Source: Candidatus Obscuribacterales bacterium
Lineage (GTDB): Bacteria > Cyanobacteriota > Vampirovibrionia > Obscuribacterales > Obscuribacteraceae
NCBI GenBank assembly: GCA_031292355.1
Contig: JARLHI010000055.1
Span: 62,001 to 126,000 of the forward strand
Length of the DNA: 64,000 nucleotides
Direction of reading: 5' to 3'
Below, one piece after another: positions 35,026 through 44,854 of this stretch. The notes beneath the pieces are model-generated. The model saw only the letters and a program-made list of their open reading frames with translations. It ran no database searches and was not told where the DNA came from. The position numbers and the translations under genes are program-made. The stretch's first letter is position 1. Each line of letters starts with the position of its first letter.

Positions 35026-35650
35026 AACTTATGAAAAAAGCGAAGCTCATTTCGCGAGCAAATAATACTCGGTAAATAGACAGACTCACAAATTCAGAGC
35101 CTGTTCTGCCAAGGGTTTAAGTCTAGTCTTATCCAGTGAATTTTCCGGGAAGCTTCGCCGAAGACCGGCTATTATGCGGCTGCGTCGCCTCCGCAATAGA
35201 ACATTAAACTTTACGTAGAGTTTAGATCGATGCTGAAACGACCGACCTCATTACGAAAGCGGCATTGAAGAATGATCAAACAGGTTAATAGAGATCGTAC
35301 TTACGTACCAAATAGCACGTAGTACTAGGCCAAAAATGCGTTTAATAAAAGTGCCCTCGCAAAGCCACTAAAAAGCCGGCGTTACCACAGGAAAGCGTGG
35401 TAACGCGCTCGCCGACGCCGAACTGGTGATGGTTTCAAAAAGAGGTTGAGAAGGCATTTATGAGACGAGTTTAGCGCTACTAGCCGAGTCTTTGCGGCAC
35501 CTCTAAATGACAGACTCTTGCCATGTTTGCGATCGGCATCGGTTCGCCGGATACCTCCGCGAAAAATCAAACTTTACCGTCTCCAGAAATGAATCTATGA
35601 GCACCATTAGCAGTACTATTTATGTCGAGAGTTTCATTCACCGAGCCAAT
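35026..35650. other. Intergenic region with a palindromic repeat
   Basis: About 625 bases between the glycosyltransferase and the EamA gene have no credible gene on either strand. The only clear structure is the palindrome at 35379-35406. The part just below 35100 should hold the promoter of the minus-strand glycosyltransferase unit, but I could not place it. Confidence 0.5.
35379..35406. repeat. Dispersed palindrome copy 1
   Basis: Perfect 10-bp arms GCGTTACCAC and GTGGTAACGC enclose an 8-base loop (AGGAAAGC). The same arms with a different 8-base loop occur at 55844-55871. The pattern resembles REP-type intergenic palindromes. Confidence 0.8.
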
Positions 35651-36073
35651 TCAACCTCGGGTCATCACCAGAAGTCCAGACACGATCAAGGCAGTGCCAG
35701 CCAGTTTTACGACTGTAACACTCTCATGCAAAAAGAAATAAGCAAGCAAAACAGCAACGACAACACTGCCTTTATCAATCAGTGCAACAGTTGAGACTTC
35801 ACCCGCTTCTATTGCTCGATAATAGAAGATCCACGATGCTGTAGTTGTAACAGCAGAGCCAGCAAGCCATAACCAATTGGATAGCTTCAATTGACTCCAT
35901 TCCTTGTGAGGAACGACGAAATAAGAAAATGCTAGAACGAATAGAAAGACAAAGCACGTTCTGATTGTCAGGCCGAGGTCGCCCGAGATGCCAGTCAGCC
36001 CCTTCTTCGCAATAACCGAAGTGAAACCAGCAAAGAGCATCGATACAAATGCGTATAGAATCCAGCTTTTCAA
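35651..36073 (-). CDS. EamA-family half-size transporter
   Basis: A 140-residue protein with five hydrophobic helices, forming one EamA repeat in place of the usual two. Recognisable elements are GFTSVIAKKGL near the N-terminus, ASWIFYYRAIEAGEVSTVAL in the middle and the closing FFLHESVTVVKLAGTALIVS, which matches the E-x-x-x-x-x-x-x-x-G-x-x-L-I-x-x-G end of EamA domains. Half-size members are thought to work as dimers; the substrate cannot be told. Start is TTG at 36073 with AGGGG upstream; no ATG is available. It is transcribed divergently from the response regulator at 36163 across an 89-base gap. Confidence 0.83.
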   Translation of the reverse strand: MKSWILYAFVSMLFAGFTSVIAKKGLTGISGDLGLTIRTCFVFLFVLAFSYFVVPHKEWSQLKLSNWLWLAGSAVTTTASWIFYYRAIEAGEVSTVALIDKGSVVVAVLLAYFFLHESVTVVKLAGTALIVSGLLVMTRG

Positions 36074-36162
36074 CTATGTCGCCCCTGTCATGAATTTTTG
36101 TCTATAGTGTAGCTGACGCAAACATTTCAGCATACAATGACCACATTTGCCGGTGAATTCGA

Positions 36163-36846
36163 GTGTCTAAGATTCTCATTATAGAAGACGATGAGCGCAT
36201 CAGCCGGCCTTTGGCTGAGGATCTGACGCATCAAAAGTATCTGGTCGAAGCGGCTTATGACGGCGAAACCGGCTGGAAGATGGCGACTGAGACAACTTTC
36301 GATCTGATCGTTTTAGACTGGATGTTACCGAAAATGGATGGCATCACAGTGTGCGAGAAATTGCGTGAGTACGGTTATGCTGGTTCAATTTTGATGCTCA
36401 CAGCTAAAGACACAAAGCGAGACAAAATTCGCGGACTGGATTGCGGAGCTGATGATTACATCATCAAGCCTTTTGAATTAGAAGAGTTTTCTGCCCGAGT
36501 CCGGGCGATGCTCAGGCGCAATTCAGAGAGCAAAAGAGCCACTCTCGCCATTGGCAATTTAATGCTCGATCCAAGCTTGTGCCTTGTTACCTACGCTGGA
36601 GAAAAAGTTTCCCTTACCCCTACCGAATATCGCCTGCTCAACTTATTCTTGCGCAACCCCAAGCGTGTATTTTCTAAAGATGATTTGCTCGAGCGCTTGT
36701 GGACATCACAAGACAGAGATGCCAATGAACTTGTCAAAGCCCATATAAAGGGACTGAGAAACAATCTCAAAGCAAGCGGAATAACCACCGAGATTATCGA
36801 GACTGTGCATGGATTAGGCTACAGGCTAAGCCAGAGTCACAACTAA
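36163..36846 (+). CDS. OmpR/PhoB-family response regulator
   Basis: 227 residues from a GTG start. The N-terminal receiver has acidic residues in IIEDDERIS, phosphoacceptor D52 in IVLDWMLPKMDG, the T in LMLTAKD, and K in DYIIKPF. The C-terminal winged helix (about 130-225) has VSLTPTEYRLLNLFLRNPKR and the recognition-helix region ELVKAHIKGLRNNLK, ending VHGLGYRLS. It should bind DNA as a phosphorylated dimer. The cognate kinase follows after 12 bases and an RND pump follows that, so it probably controls the pump operon and perhaps itself. No direct-repeat operator was identified. Confidence 0.95.
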   Translation: MSKILIIEDDERISRPLAEDLTHQKYLVEAAYDGETGWKMATETTFDLIVLDWMLPKMDGITVCEKLREYGYAGSILMLTAKDTKRDKIRGLDCGADDYIIKPFELEEFSARVRAMLRRNSESKRATLAIGNLMLDPSLCLVTYAGEKVSLTPTEYRLLNLFLRNPKRVFSKDDLLERLWTSQDRDANELVKAHIKGLRNNLKASGITTEIIETVHGLGYRLSQSHN

Positions 36847-36858
36847 GCGGTATCTAAA

Positions 36859-38130
36859 TTGGAAGACATCAAAACAATCAGCCATCGCCTGGTCTTGAGC
36901 AACATCTTTGTGTTCATCGTTGTTCTGGGAATTTTCAGCAGCTCTGTCTTTTATTTCTGGAGCAGTCAAATAGCCGAGCAAGAACGGGTCGAAATCTCTC
37001 GTTTGACCGATTCTGTAATTGCTTCAATTGATTTCGAGAAAGACAAGGATATCGTGCCAGATCTCCTCGCCACAGAGATGTCGGAAAGTGAATCTCACTC
37101 GCTCACCTCTCTGCGCTTGCAATATTTCGATGCCAATGGGAAGTTGCTCATTGAACGCGGCAATTTAAAAATTGAGGCACCACTGCACTTAGAAAACTCC
37201 CTCTATGTACAGAGCCTGCCGCATGCATTGGTGCAAACGAAATCAGCTTCTCACGAGGGCAAACTACTGGGCTATGTGCGTGTTGCCACACCCTTGAACG
37301 ACAGCGACGAGATGAAGCAAACTCTTTTAACGGGACTATCACTTGGTTTAGTAGTTGCTCTTTCAGCAGCCGCCCTTGGCACGGTCTGGCTTGTTAAACT
37401 CTCTCTTTTTCCGATTCAACAATACATACATCGGCTAGAAAAATTCACTGCCGACGCTTCACACGAATTACGCAGTCCGATTGCCGTTGTGCGCACGAAC
37501 AGCGAAGTAGCATTGAAATACCGAGAGAACACAAGTAAAACAGATATTGAAAAATTTGAAGTCATTCTCGACGCTGCCATGCAGATGCAGAAATTAACAG
37601 AAGATTTGCTGACTCTAGCCAGAGGTCAACAAAAAGAGGCGCTAAGCGAATGTAAGACGCACTCGATTGTCGAAGTTATCAACGAGGCTGTCGCTCCCGT
37701 TTTAGCCATGCAAAATAACTCTCGAGTGAAAGTTGACATCAAACTTCCTGAGCCCGGCACAATCGCAGAAAGCGCGCTGCAGGTCACGGGCAAACGTGAT
37801 GACATCACAAGAATTATTAGAAACATTGTAGAAAACGGCGTCCGCTACAGTAAAGAAAATGGCACAGTCAACATCAAAGTCGAAACTCAACCAGAAGCAG
37901 TGATTGTGAACATCATCGATGATGGCATCGGTATTGCTGCCGACGACCTGCCTTATCTTTTTGAGCGCTTCTGGCGAGCCGATAAGGCTCGCAATCACCA
38001 CATGGGTGGTAATGGTCTCGGTCTTTCAATTGCCAGCGCTCTTGCCCAAGAGAACCATGGCTCCATTGTCGTCACAAGCGAACTAAACAAAGGCAGCACA
38101 TTCACTATCAAACTCAGCAGAACGACATGA
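36859..38130 (+). CDS. Membrane sensor histidine kinase
   Basis: 423 residues starting at TTG 36859. Two membrane helices (about 13-35, NIFVFIVVLGIFSSSVFYFW, and about 155-175, LLTGLSLGLVVALSAAALGT) flank a periplasmic sensor domain of about 120 residues. The core has FTADASHELRSPIAVV with H202, an N box (RNIVENGVRYS), G1 (DDGIGIAADD), an F box (LFERFWRADKAR) and G2 (GGNGLGLSIA). The layout matches envelope-stress or metal/drug sensors such as BaeS/CusS-type kinases. It is the partner of the regulator just upstream. The ligand is unknown; the downstream efflux genes suggest a toxic compound or metal. Confidence 0.93.
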   Translation: MEDIKTISHRLVLSNIFVFIVVLGIFSSSVFYFWSSQIAEQERVEISRLTDSVIASIDFEKDKDIVPDLLATEMSESESHSLTSLRLQYFDANGKLLIERGNLKIEAPLHLENSLYVQSLPHALVQTKSASHEGKLLGYVRVATPLNDSDEMKQTLLTGLSLGLVVALSAAALGTVWLVKLSLFPIQQYIHRLEKFTADASHELRSPIAVVRTNSEVALKYRENTSKTDIEKFEVILDAAMQMQKLTEDLLTLARGQQKEALSECKTHSIVEVINEAVAPVLAMQNNSRVKVDIKLPEPGTIAESALQVTGKRDDITRIIRNIVENGVRYSKENGTVNIKVETQPEAVIVNIIDDGIGIAADDLPYLFERFWRADKARNHHMGGNGLGLSIASALAQENHGSIVVTSELNKGSTFTIKLSRTT

Positions 38131-38197
38131 ACGACATGAACGACACAACCGCCACCCCTTCCCTATTTCTTCACCGGCTTACACTAGGCTGAGGCAC

Positions 38198-39598
38198 TTG
38201 ATAAAATACTTTGCTGTTATGTCGCCTCTTAAAAAAAGCGCTTCTTTTATCGCCACCATATTATTGGCTCTAAGTATGCCAACAACTGTGCAAGCTCAAA
38301 GCACAGGTGCTACTTCCGCGCCGCCATCAGCCAGTCAGTTCATACCATTTTCGGTGCCAACGACCAAAATGCAACCTGTCAGCGCCGGCGTTTCAACAGA
38401 TGATGCTGCAATTAATTTGAATCAATCACTGGATAAATCGCTCACTCAAAGTCCACGCATGGCCGGAGTGCGGGCAAGTCTTGGCATTGCACGCTCAGCC
38501 TATGCCCAAGCCACTGTGATGCCTAATCCGGGCTTTTACATTTCCAACACTTATCACAATTCATATTTCTTTGGCGCGTCGATTCCAGTTGAACCGCCGT
38601 GGAAATTATGTTTTCGTCTGCTCGTTGCAAAACGCCAGGTAGAGCAAGTTCGCCTCGACATCTTGAGAAACATGTGGCTTTTTCGAGGCGAAGTGCGCAG
38701 ACGTTATGCAGAACTCGTAATTGCTGAAGAGCTCGTGCGAGAAAGAGCAAAATTGCGCGATCTAGCTGATCGAATCGTTAGTTCAAGCGCAGTTGCTTTC
38801 GATTCCGGAAACGTCCCGAACTTGGATGTCAGACGGGCTAAACTAGCTTTCATTCAGGCAAAAATGGATTTTCGACAGGCGGAAATACAGGCCAGTCAGG
38901 CGCGTGAACAACTGAATATTTTGATGGGCGAAGAGGCTGGAGCAACTCTTTCTGTCAAAGGATTACCAGACATAAACGACGCCAAAGCGACATCAGAATT
39001 ACTACCTAACTTTAAAAAGCAATATCCAAGCCGACTAAAATTGACCGAAACAGCACTAACTAACCGACTGGAATTAAAAATTGCAAGACAAGCTATCGCA
39101 GTAAACAAGGCGAACAAGCTCAATACAGTTGGCAATATTCTTCCCACTCCTAGATTTGTGGTTGGGAAAGCACTGGAGGTGAACCCGCCTTATCCAGGTC
39201 CATCGCAGCATATCGGATTTTTTCAAGCATACATTGATGCTCCCGTATTCAATTTTCAACAAGGCGATCTGGCCAAATTCAAAGCCACTGGGCAACAGCT
39301 GGAACTAGATCTAAAATCGCAAGAAAATCAAATCGCCGCTCAAGTTTCGCTCGCATACCATAAAATGGTCGCTGCTCGCGAGCGCATTCACGATTTTATC
39401 TCGGAAGCATTACCTGAATCGGAAGCAGTTACTCTAATCTCCAAACACGGTTATGATCTCGGGCAAATAGATTTGAATACTTTGCTCGATACTCAACGCG
39501 CTAATATTCAAATGAAGACACAGTATTACGATGCCGTTTTAAATTACCAACTGGCAGTCAACGACCTCGAACAATCGATTGGTATCATTCTCGATTAA
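38198..39598 (+). CDS. TolC-family outer-membrane efflux protein
   Basis: 466 residues from TTG 38198; an ATG at 38219 (MSPLKKSASFIATILLALSM) is equally plausible and starts directly at the signal peptide, which ends near VQAQS. The mature part shows the two-fold repeated alpha-helical pattern of outer-membrane factors, with MPNPGFYISN near the first barrel segment and VSLAYHKMVAARERI and LNTLLDTQRANIQ in the second half. As a trimer it would form the outer-membrane channel of the tripartite pump encoded with the next two genes. It follows the two-component system, which probably regulates it. Confidence 0.9.
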   Translation: MIKYFAVMSPLKKSASFIATILLALSMPTTVQAQSTGATSAPPSASQFIPFSVPTTKMQPVSAGVSTDDAAINLNQSLDKSLTQSPRMAGVRASLGIARSAYAQATVMPNPGFYISNTYHNSYFFGASIPVEPPWKLCFRLLVAKRQVEQVRLDILRNMWLFRGEVRRRYAELVIAEELVRERAKLRDLADRIVSSSAVAFDSGNVPNLDVRRAKLAFIQAKMDFRQAEIQASQAREQLNILMGEEAGATLSVKGLPDINDAKATSELLPNFKKQYPSRLKLTETALTNRLELKIARQAIAVNKANKLNTVGNILPTPRFVVGKALEVNPPYPGPSQHIGFFQAYIDAPVFNFQQGDLAKFKATGQQLELDLKSQENQIAAQVSLAYHKMVAARERIHDFISEALPESEAVTLISKHGYDLGQIDLNTLLDTQRANIQMKTQYYDAVLNYQLAVNDLEQSIGIILD

Positions 39599-39651
39599 TC
39601 TCCACTCCGACACAGCAAACACATTGATGACATCCGAATGAAGAAGCAAAA

Positions 39652-40872
39652 ATGAGATTGAGATTAAAGTCGACACAGTTTCCTTGCCCGGCAGCTGAGC
39701 CTTTTCGCCGATGTTGGCTGCTTGGATTCAGCCTCTTCATGCTGGTCTCTTGTAGTGAAGCAGTAAAGGAAGAAGCGCCAGAAAATAAAAAAGAAGAATC
39801 GAAAACAACTTTCAAACTACCAGTAGTGATTGCCAAAGCAACTCAAATATCGGACCGGATCGACATCCCTGGAGTAGTCGCTGCACTGCCTGACCACTCA
39901 GTCAAAATCAGCCCGGCCATTGCAGGCAAAATTGTTTCGATATCTGTGGTACCTGGTTCACACACCTTAAAAGGCGAAGTGATTGCGATACTTGATGATA
40001 CTCATTTGCGAGATCAATTGAATCAGTCAAAAACTGCCGTTGATACAGCCAACGTCGCCATCAAACAAGCCAAAAGTAACCTTGACTTTGCCAAAGAAAA
40101 TGTAGAGCGGCAGAAGCGTTTGTTTGACGCTGAAGTTTCAGCCAAAAAAGACATAATCGCCGCCGAAAGCCAAGTAGCGACTGCCCAATCGCAGGTCGAA
40201 ACAGCTCAATCACAATTGCATTCAGCGCAGGCAGTGATTAAGCAAAACAGCACCGAAATTGCTTTTACCAAAGTGCACAGCTCAATTGATGGAGTTGTTG
40301 CCAATCGCTTTTTAAACGTGGGCGATTCAGTTGATCCAAATACACCAATTTTGCAAATTGTTGATCTCAAAAAAGTTATTGTCAATGCTCAAATTGCAGT
40401 CGAATTAGTCGGTGCTGTTAAGACGGGAGATTCAGCAACGATCACTGTAAGTACCACAAAAGACGACAACCAGAATCGAACTGCAGATCAAATCGAAGCA
40501 ACAATCACGTCAATTAGCCCGCTTGTGGATGCTCAAACCAACACGGTACGAGTGCAATTACAGTGTGCCAACACGGCGCAAACTCTAAAAGAAGGTGAAC
40601 AGGTCACTGTTGCAGTTAAAAGCAAAAAAGCTCATAGTGTCATTTTGCTTCCCCAGACTGCACTTGTTCCAGATCCAGATGATCCAAAAAAACAAATGGT
40701 ATACGTCGTAGAAAATGGAAAAGCCCATCGCGTCACCGTGGAAAAACGAGCGTTTTCTGGCGACAAGGTAGAAATCATCAAAGGTCTAAAACCCGGTCAA
40801 AAAGTGATTGCAAAGGATGCTTACGGTCTACCGGATCAATCGGCAATCGAAGAAGTCAGGTTAAGTAATTGA
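39652..40872 (+). CDS. RND efflux periplasmic adaptor (membrane fusion protein), lipoprotein
   Basis: 406 residues starting at ATG 39652. The N-terminus is a lipoprotein signal (LLGFSLFMLVSCSE, lipobox LVSC). After a charged linker come the lipoyl-like half motif (KISPAIAGKIVSISVVPGSH), a long alpha-hairpin (about 125-195, repeated A-x-x-Q-V-x-T-A-Q-S pattern), and the beta-barrel and membrane-proximal domains (TKVHSSIDGVVANRFLNVGD; VILLPQTALV). Adaptors of this kind join the inner-membrane pump to the outer-membrane channel. It sits 53 bases after the TolC-like gene and 7 bases before the pump gene, so all three are surely co-transcribed. Confidence 0.93.
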   Translation: MRLRLKSTQFPCPAAEPFRRCWLLGFSLFMLVSCSEAVKEEAPENKKEESKTTFKLPVVIAKATQISDRIDIPGVVAALPDHSVKISPAIAGKIVSISVVPGSHTLKGEVIAILDDTHLRDQLNQSKTAVDTANVAIKQAKSNLDFAKENVERQKRLFDAEVSAKKDIIAAESQVATAQSQVETAQSQLHSAQAVIKQNSTEIAFTKVHSSIDGVVANRFLNVGDSVDPNTPILQIVDLKKVIVNAQIAVELVGAVKTGDSATITVSTTKDDNQNRTADQIEATITSISPLVDAQTNTVRVQLQCANTAQTLKEGEQVTVAVKSKKAHSVILLPQTALVPDPDDPKKQMVYVVENGKAHRVTVEKRAFSGDKVEIIKGLKPGQKVIAKDAYGLPDQSAIEEVRLSN

Positions 40873-40879
40873 GGTATCT

Positions 40880-43800
40880 GTGAACCAGCTACTCATCAGT
40901 ATTCTCGAACACAGTCGAGCTGTTTTACTTTTTTATTTAGCTGTTGCGATCGCTGGTTGTTTAGCTTTCACAGTTTTACCAAGTGATGTTTATCCAGAGC
41001 TTTCCTTTCCCAAGATTGCCATCATCGCCCATGCTGGTGACACCTCTGCCGAACGTGTTTTAGTCACAGTTACTCGCACACTAGAAGAAGCAGCCGGGCA
41101 AGTTTATGGCGTGCGCTATGTGCGCTCTAAAACCATTCGCGGCGCAACAGAATTGTCCGTTGATTTTCAATCTGGTACCGATATGGTTTTTGCTTTGCAC
41201 CAGCTGCAGGGTCGCCTCAGTGAAGTACAAAGTCGGTTGCCGGCAGGAGTAGGCCTGACTGTGGAGCTGGTTACGCCAGCGATTTTCCCGGTGATGAGCT
41301 ATAACGTTACGACCAGTACTCTTACACAAGCCGATCTATACTCGATTTGTCGCTATCAGCTACAACCACTTCTAAGCAAAGTACCAGGCGTGGCCAGAGT
41401 ACAATTGCAAGGCGGCGATCTCGCGCAGGTCCTAATTAACATAAATAGCGCGAAACTGAAAGATTTTGGTATCAGTCTTGAAGAAATTGCAAATGCTCTG
41501 CGCCGCTCCAATCAAATTCAAGTTGTTGGCAGAGTTGACGAAAATCACGAACAAAATTTGGTCGTTGCAACTTCAGAAGTCGTCGATGCAAATGCTATTG
41601 ACAATATTGTAATTTCAACCAGAGGAACCACAGGTACACCCATTTATGTCAAAGATCTAGGCAGCGTGACAATGGGCTATGCCGACAGGCAAAGCATTGT
41701 TAGCATCCGCAACAAGCGCGGAGTCGTAGTAAATATTTTTCGCCAACCAAATAGCAGCGTAGTCAATCTCAGTGACGCTATTCAGAAAACTCTGGCGTCC
41801 CCCTATACTCAGATACCGAAAGGTATTGTCCTGGAAAAGGCTTATGACGAAGCCGCTCTTGTTAAAGCATCGATGCTCAACGTTCGGGACGCGATCCTCA
41901 TTGGTGTGGCCTTAATTGTTCTCGTCTTATTCGTTTTCCTACGCTCCCTAACAAGCACCTTAATTGCCTCGCTGACAATTCCTCTTTCAGTTCTTGCAGC
42001 TTTTTGTGTCTTGTTTTTGACACGACAAAATCTCAACCTCATGTCTCTTGGTGGAATCGCGGTAGCTGTTGGACTGGTCATTGATGATGCAATTGTTGTG
42101 ATCGAAAATATTCATCGCCAGATGCTGCTGGAATCTAATAAAACTGATGCCGTCAAAAAAGCCGTGAGCGAATTGATTGGTCCTATCACCAGCTCCACAG
42201 CAACAACGGTTGTTGTCTTTTTGCCGCTGGGGCTATTGTCTGGTGTCGCCGGGCAATTTTTTACCAGTTTGACCATCACTTTAACTGCAGCAGTCTGCTT
42301 CTCCTGGCTAATTTCTTTAACCTTGACTCCGCTGCTTACAGCAAAATTGACCGGGTACAAAAAAGCATCCACTATTGAAACAGAAATACGCTTAACTGCC
42401 TGGCAAAGAGTCTACCAAGCCTACGCAGTAATCCTGGAAAAGTCTTTGCGATTCAGTTTCCTCGTCGCCATATTAGCCATTGGCTTGATTGCCTTTTCTA
42501 TAATGCAATACCAGAAGCTCGGTTCTGACTTTTTGCCGGCAGTTGATGAAGGTAGTTACGTTCTCGATTATCTCGCTCCAGCTGGAGCATCTCTAAGCGA
42601 CGTAGACGCCTTTGCTAACAAATTAGAGACAATCGTCGCAAAAACACCAGAAGTTGCCACATGGACACGTCGAACAGGCGCTGAACTCGGAATCTTCGCC
42701 ACTCAGACCAATAAAGGCGACATTCTGGTTGTACTCAAACCAGCCAATCAACGCAAGCGCAAAATTGAAGCAATCATGGATGAACAACGAGATGCGATCA
42801 AAAGTGCAGTGCCACAACTGGATGTCGATTTTCACCAGATTTTGCAAGACCAATTGAACGATTTATCTGGAGCGCCAAAGCCTATAGAGGTAAGAGTCTT
42901 CGGCGAAAACCCCGCTCACCTGAGAGTCATTACAGACAAACTTTCAAGTCTGATTGCAGCGATACCAGGCATTGTCGATCCCTCTATAACTTCGCATCAG
43001 CAAGCACCAAAGATCAATTTACATATTGACTCGGTTAAAGCCGGACGCTTTGGTCTGACGCCGGCTGATGTCTCCACCCAGGTTCAAGATGCACTCTTTG
43101 GCACCATCGTTTCTCAGATACGTCAGGGCGATAGGCTAATCGACGTCAGATTGAAGTTGGCTGACACAGACAAAGATACGTCCCAGGAACTTGCACTGCT
43201 GCCAATAATCGGCACTGCTTCGCGAGTATTGCACCTCGACCAAGTAGCAACGACAGAAAAAAGCAATGAAGAACGCGAAATCTATTGTGAAAATCAACTG
43301 CGTTATGCATCTGTTGAAGCGGAGTTAGAAAACCGCGATTTAGGCTCGGTTGTGCACGATGTGCAAAAACAAATTTCATCAGTCAAAACTGAAGACGGCT
43401 ATTCGATTCAAGTAACAGGCTTATATGCTACACAGCAACAAAGCTTCCATGAATTACTGCTGGTCTCTCTCTTGGCGGCTGCTCTGGTATATCTTCTACT
43501 GGTCATACAATTCAAATCATTTCTACAACCGCTCGCTATTTTCACAGCACTTCCTCTGGCTATGACAGGCGTTATATGTGCACTCTACTACACAAGAACG
43601 CCACTCAATGTTTCATCATTTATGGGGGTGATTTTATTGATTGGACTCGTGGTCAAAAATGGCATCATTTTACTCGAGTATACAAATCGATTGCGAGACG
43701 GCGGGCTGCCGTTAGAAAAAGCATTGGTAGAAGCAGGAAAAATTCGCTTGCGCCCGATCGTCATGACCACCCTCTGTACACTGCTTGGGCTGCTGCCACT

Positions 43801-43963
43801 GGCAATTGGGCTAGGAGCTGGAGCAGAGTTGCAAAAGCCACTGGCAATTGCAGTAATCGGGGGTTTGTCACTTTCCACACTCCTCACGCTCATTGTGGTG
43901 CCTGTAGCTTTTCTCTGGTTGGAGAGGCTTGCATCACTCGCTAGAAGGGGCAAACCCAGATAA
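40880..43963 (+). CDS. RND efflux pump permease (HAE1-like)
   Basis: 1,027 residues from GTG 40880, with GAGG correctly spaced. It has the RND layout of twelve helices and two large periplasmic loops. Helix 4 contains VAVGLVIDDAIVVIENIHR, whose Asp pair (about 401-402) is the proton-relay signature of hydrophobe/amphiphile exporters; heavy-metal CzcA/CusA pumps usually have a different arrangement here. The second half keeps VSSFMGVILLIGLVVKNGII and RLRPIVMTTLCTLLGLLPLA. It uses the proton gradient to expel compounds through the adaptor and TolC-like channel encoded upstream. The substrate is unknown. The complete length suggests an active pump. Confidence 0.94.
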   Translation: MNQLLISILEHSRAVLLFYLAVAIAGCLAFTVLPSDVYPELSFPKIAIIAHAGDTSAERVLVTVTRTLEEAAGQVYGVRYVRSKTIRGATELSVDFQSGTDMVFALHQLQGRLSEVQSRLPAGVGLTVELVTPAIFPVMSYNVTTSTLTQADLYSICRYQLQPLLSKVPGVARVQLQGGDLAQVLININSAKLKDFGISLEEIANALRRSNQIQVVGRVDENHEQNLVVATSEVVDANAIDNIVISTRGTTGTPIYVKDLGSVTMGYADRQSIVSIRNKRGVVVNIFRQPNSSVVNLSDAIQKTLASPYTQIPKGIVLEKAYDEAALVKASMLNVRDAILIGVALIVLVLFVFLRSLTSTLIASLTIPLSVLAAFCVLFLTRQNLNLMSLGGIAVAVGLVIDDAIVVIENIHRQMLLESNKTDAVKKAVSELIGPITSSTATTVVVFLPLGLLSGVAGQFFTSLTITLTAAVCFSWLISLTLTPLLTAKLTGYKKASTIETEIRLTAWQRVYQAYAVILEKSLRFSFLVAILAIGLIAFSIMQYQKLGSDFLPAVDEGSYVLDYLAPAGASLSDVDAFANKLETIVAKTPEVATWTRRTGAELGIFATQTNKGDILVVLKPANQRKRKIEAIMDEQRDAIKSAVPQLDVDFHQILQDQLNDLSGAPKPIEVRVFGENPAHLRVITDKLSSLIAAIPGIVDPSITSHQQAPKINLHIDSVKAGRFGLTPADVSTQVQDALFGTIVSQIRQGDRLIDVRLKLADTDKDTSQELALLPIIGTASRVLHLDQVATTEKSNEEREIYCENQLRYASVEAELENRDLGSVVHDVQKQISSVKTEDGYSIQVTGLYATQQQSFHELLLVSLLAAALVYLLLVIQFKSFLQPLAIFTALPLAMTGVICALYYTRTPLNVSSFMGVILLIGLVVKNGIILLEYTNRLRDGGLPLEKALVEAGKIRLRPIVMTTLCTLLGLLPLAIGLGAGAELQKPLAIAVIGGLSLSTLLTLIVVPVAFLWLERLASLARRGKPR

Positions 43964-44029
43964 ACTCAAGGCAGTCGCAACGAATAATATGCGACCATCA
44001 GAACCAATCGCCAAGACACAAATATTGGT

Positions 44030-44854
44030 TTACTGCATCCCGCGCTCCAGCTTAATCCTACGAGTCTTACGATCGAGCAAGAGTTCGACCGACAGTCCAC
44101 CCCCCGGCTGCAGACCAGTCTCGTCGAAACGATGCACGACCCGCAGCACGTCGCAGTAGCCATCGGTACTGACCCCGGCGGGTTCCAGCCGATAATCTCC
44201 ATCTACCCAGCCCTTGGTGCGGCGAAGATAGTGCTCGACGCTTTCGACCAAGCCATCCGCCGATCCGACAATGGCGATATCGATGAGTCCTGTGCTGCCA
44301 AGGCGCGAGGCCAGGGTCCAGCCCTGCTCCCGAAAGAGGACCTCCTCTAAGCGCCAGACTAGGGCGAGCGACTCGCCAGATTTTTTGTGCCAGCGGAGCC
44401 GGTAATAGAGGTTGCGTCGCCAACTCGGCGAAGAGCCAGTCATCCAGTTCATCTCGAACGGAGTCGGCCAGGCCAGCAGGCTGTGATCCCGGATGAAACT
44501 CACAACATCGCCGTCATCAGCGGCAAAAGGGAATTCGGACAGGCCATCGGTGCGCGGTGGGCCGATGCGAGTGCCGAGTGGAAACGCCTTGCCCTGGGTG
44601 TGCAGGGTCAACCGCCCGTCAGCATTGATATCGTAGCGAATGTCGACGGGGATTTCATTGGTGTCGAAGAGCTCCATTTTGGCACCGTCGATGGTTAACC
44701 CGGTCACGCTATAGTGGTAGCGGCCGACCGGCAGGGTCTCGGCCGGACTGGTGGCAATCTGGTCGATTAGAAGTACCACTTGTCGCCCGGCAAGCAGCCA
44801 GACGGCTCCCAGACCGAGTAGAGCCAGACTCCCCAGCGTCACGGCGAAACGCAT
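44030..44854 (-). CDS. GC-rich gene for a membrane-anchored protein, probably acquired
   Basis: 274 residues from ATG 44854, chosen because GAAGGAG sits 7 bases upstream and the protein then opens with a signal or anchor helix (MRFAVTLGSLALLGLGAVWL). The upstream extension to 44959 lies inside the MFS gene and is unlikely. The exported part is rich in Trp, Arg and Tyr (MNWMTGSSPSWRRNLYYRLR) and ends at LERGMQ. I recognise no family. Base composition is visibly GC-richer than everything around it, with many CTG, GGC, CGC and GTC codons. It overlaps the 3' end of the MFS gene by 16 bases. Horizontal transfer from a high-GC bacterium is inferred. No mobile-element ends are seen. Confidence 0.7.
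   Translation of the reverse strand: MRFAVTLGSLALLGLGAVWLLAGRQVVLLIDQIATSPAETLPVGRYHYSVTGLTIDGAKMELFDTNEIPVDIRYDINADGRLTLHTQGKAFPLGTRIGPPRTDGLSEFPFAADDGDVVSFIRDHSLLAWPTPFEMNWMTGSSPSWRRNLYYRLRWHKKSGESLALVWRLEEVLFREQGWTLASRLGSTGLIDIAIVGSADGLVESVEHYLRRTKGWVDGDYRLEPAGVSTDGYCDVLRVVHRFDETGLQPGGGLSVELLLDRKTRRIKLERGMQ

Noticed and set aside
38103..38150. Short direct repeat GAACGACAT after the kinase gene
   Set aside because: Two to three imperfect 9-10 base copies spanning a stop codon; too short to call a regulatory element.
44067..44423. 118-codon minus-strand ORF inside the GC-rich gene
   Set aside because: Arg/Pro/Ala-rich alternative frame typical of high-GC DNA; the 44030-44854 frame has a start site and an anchor helix.
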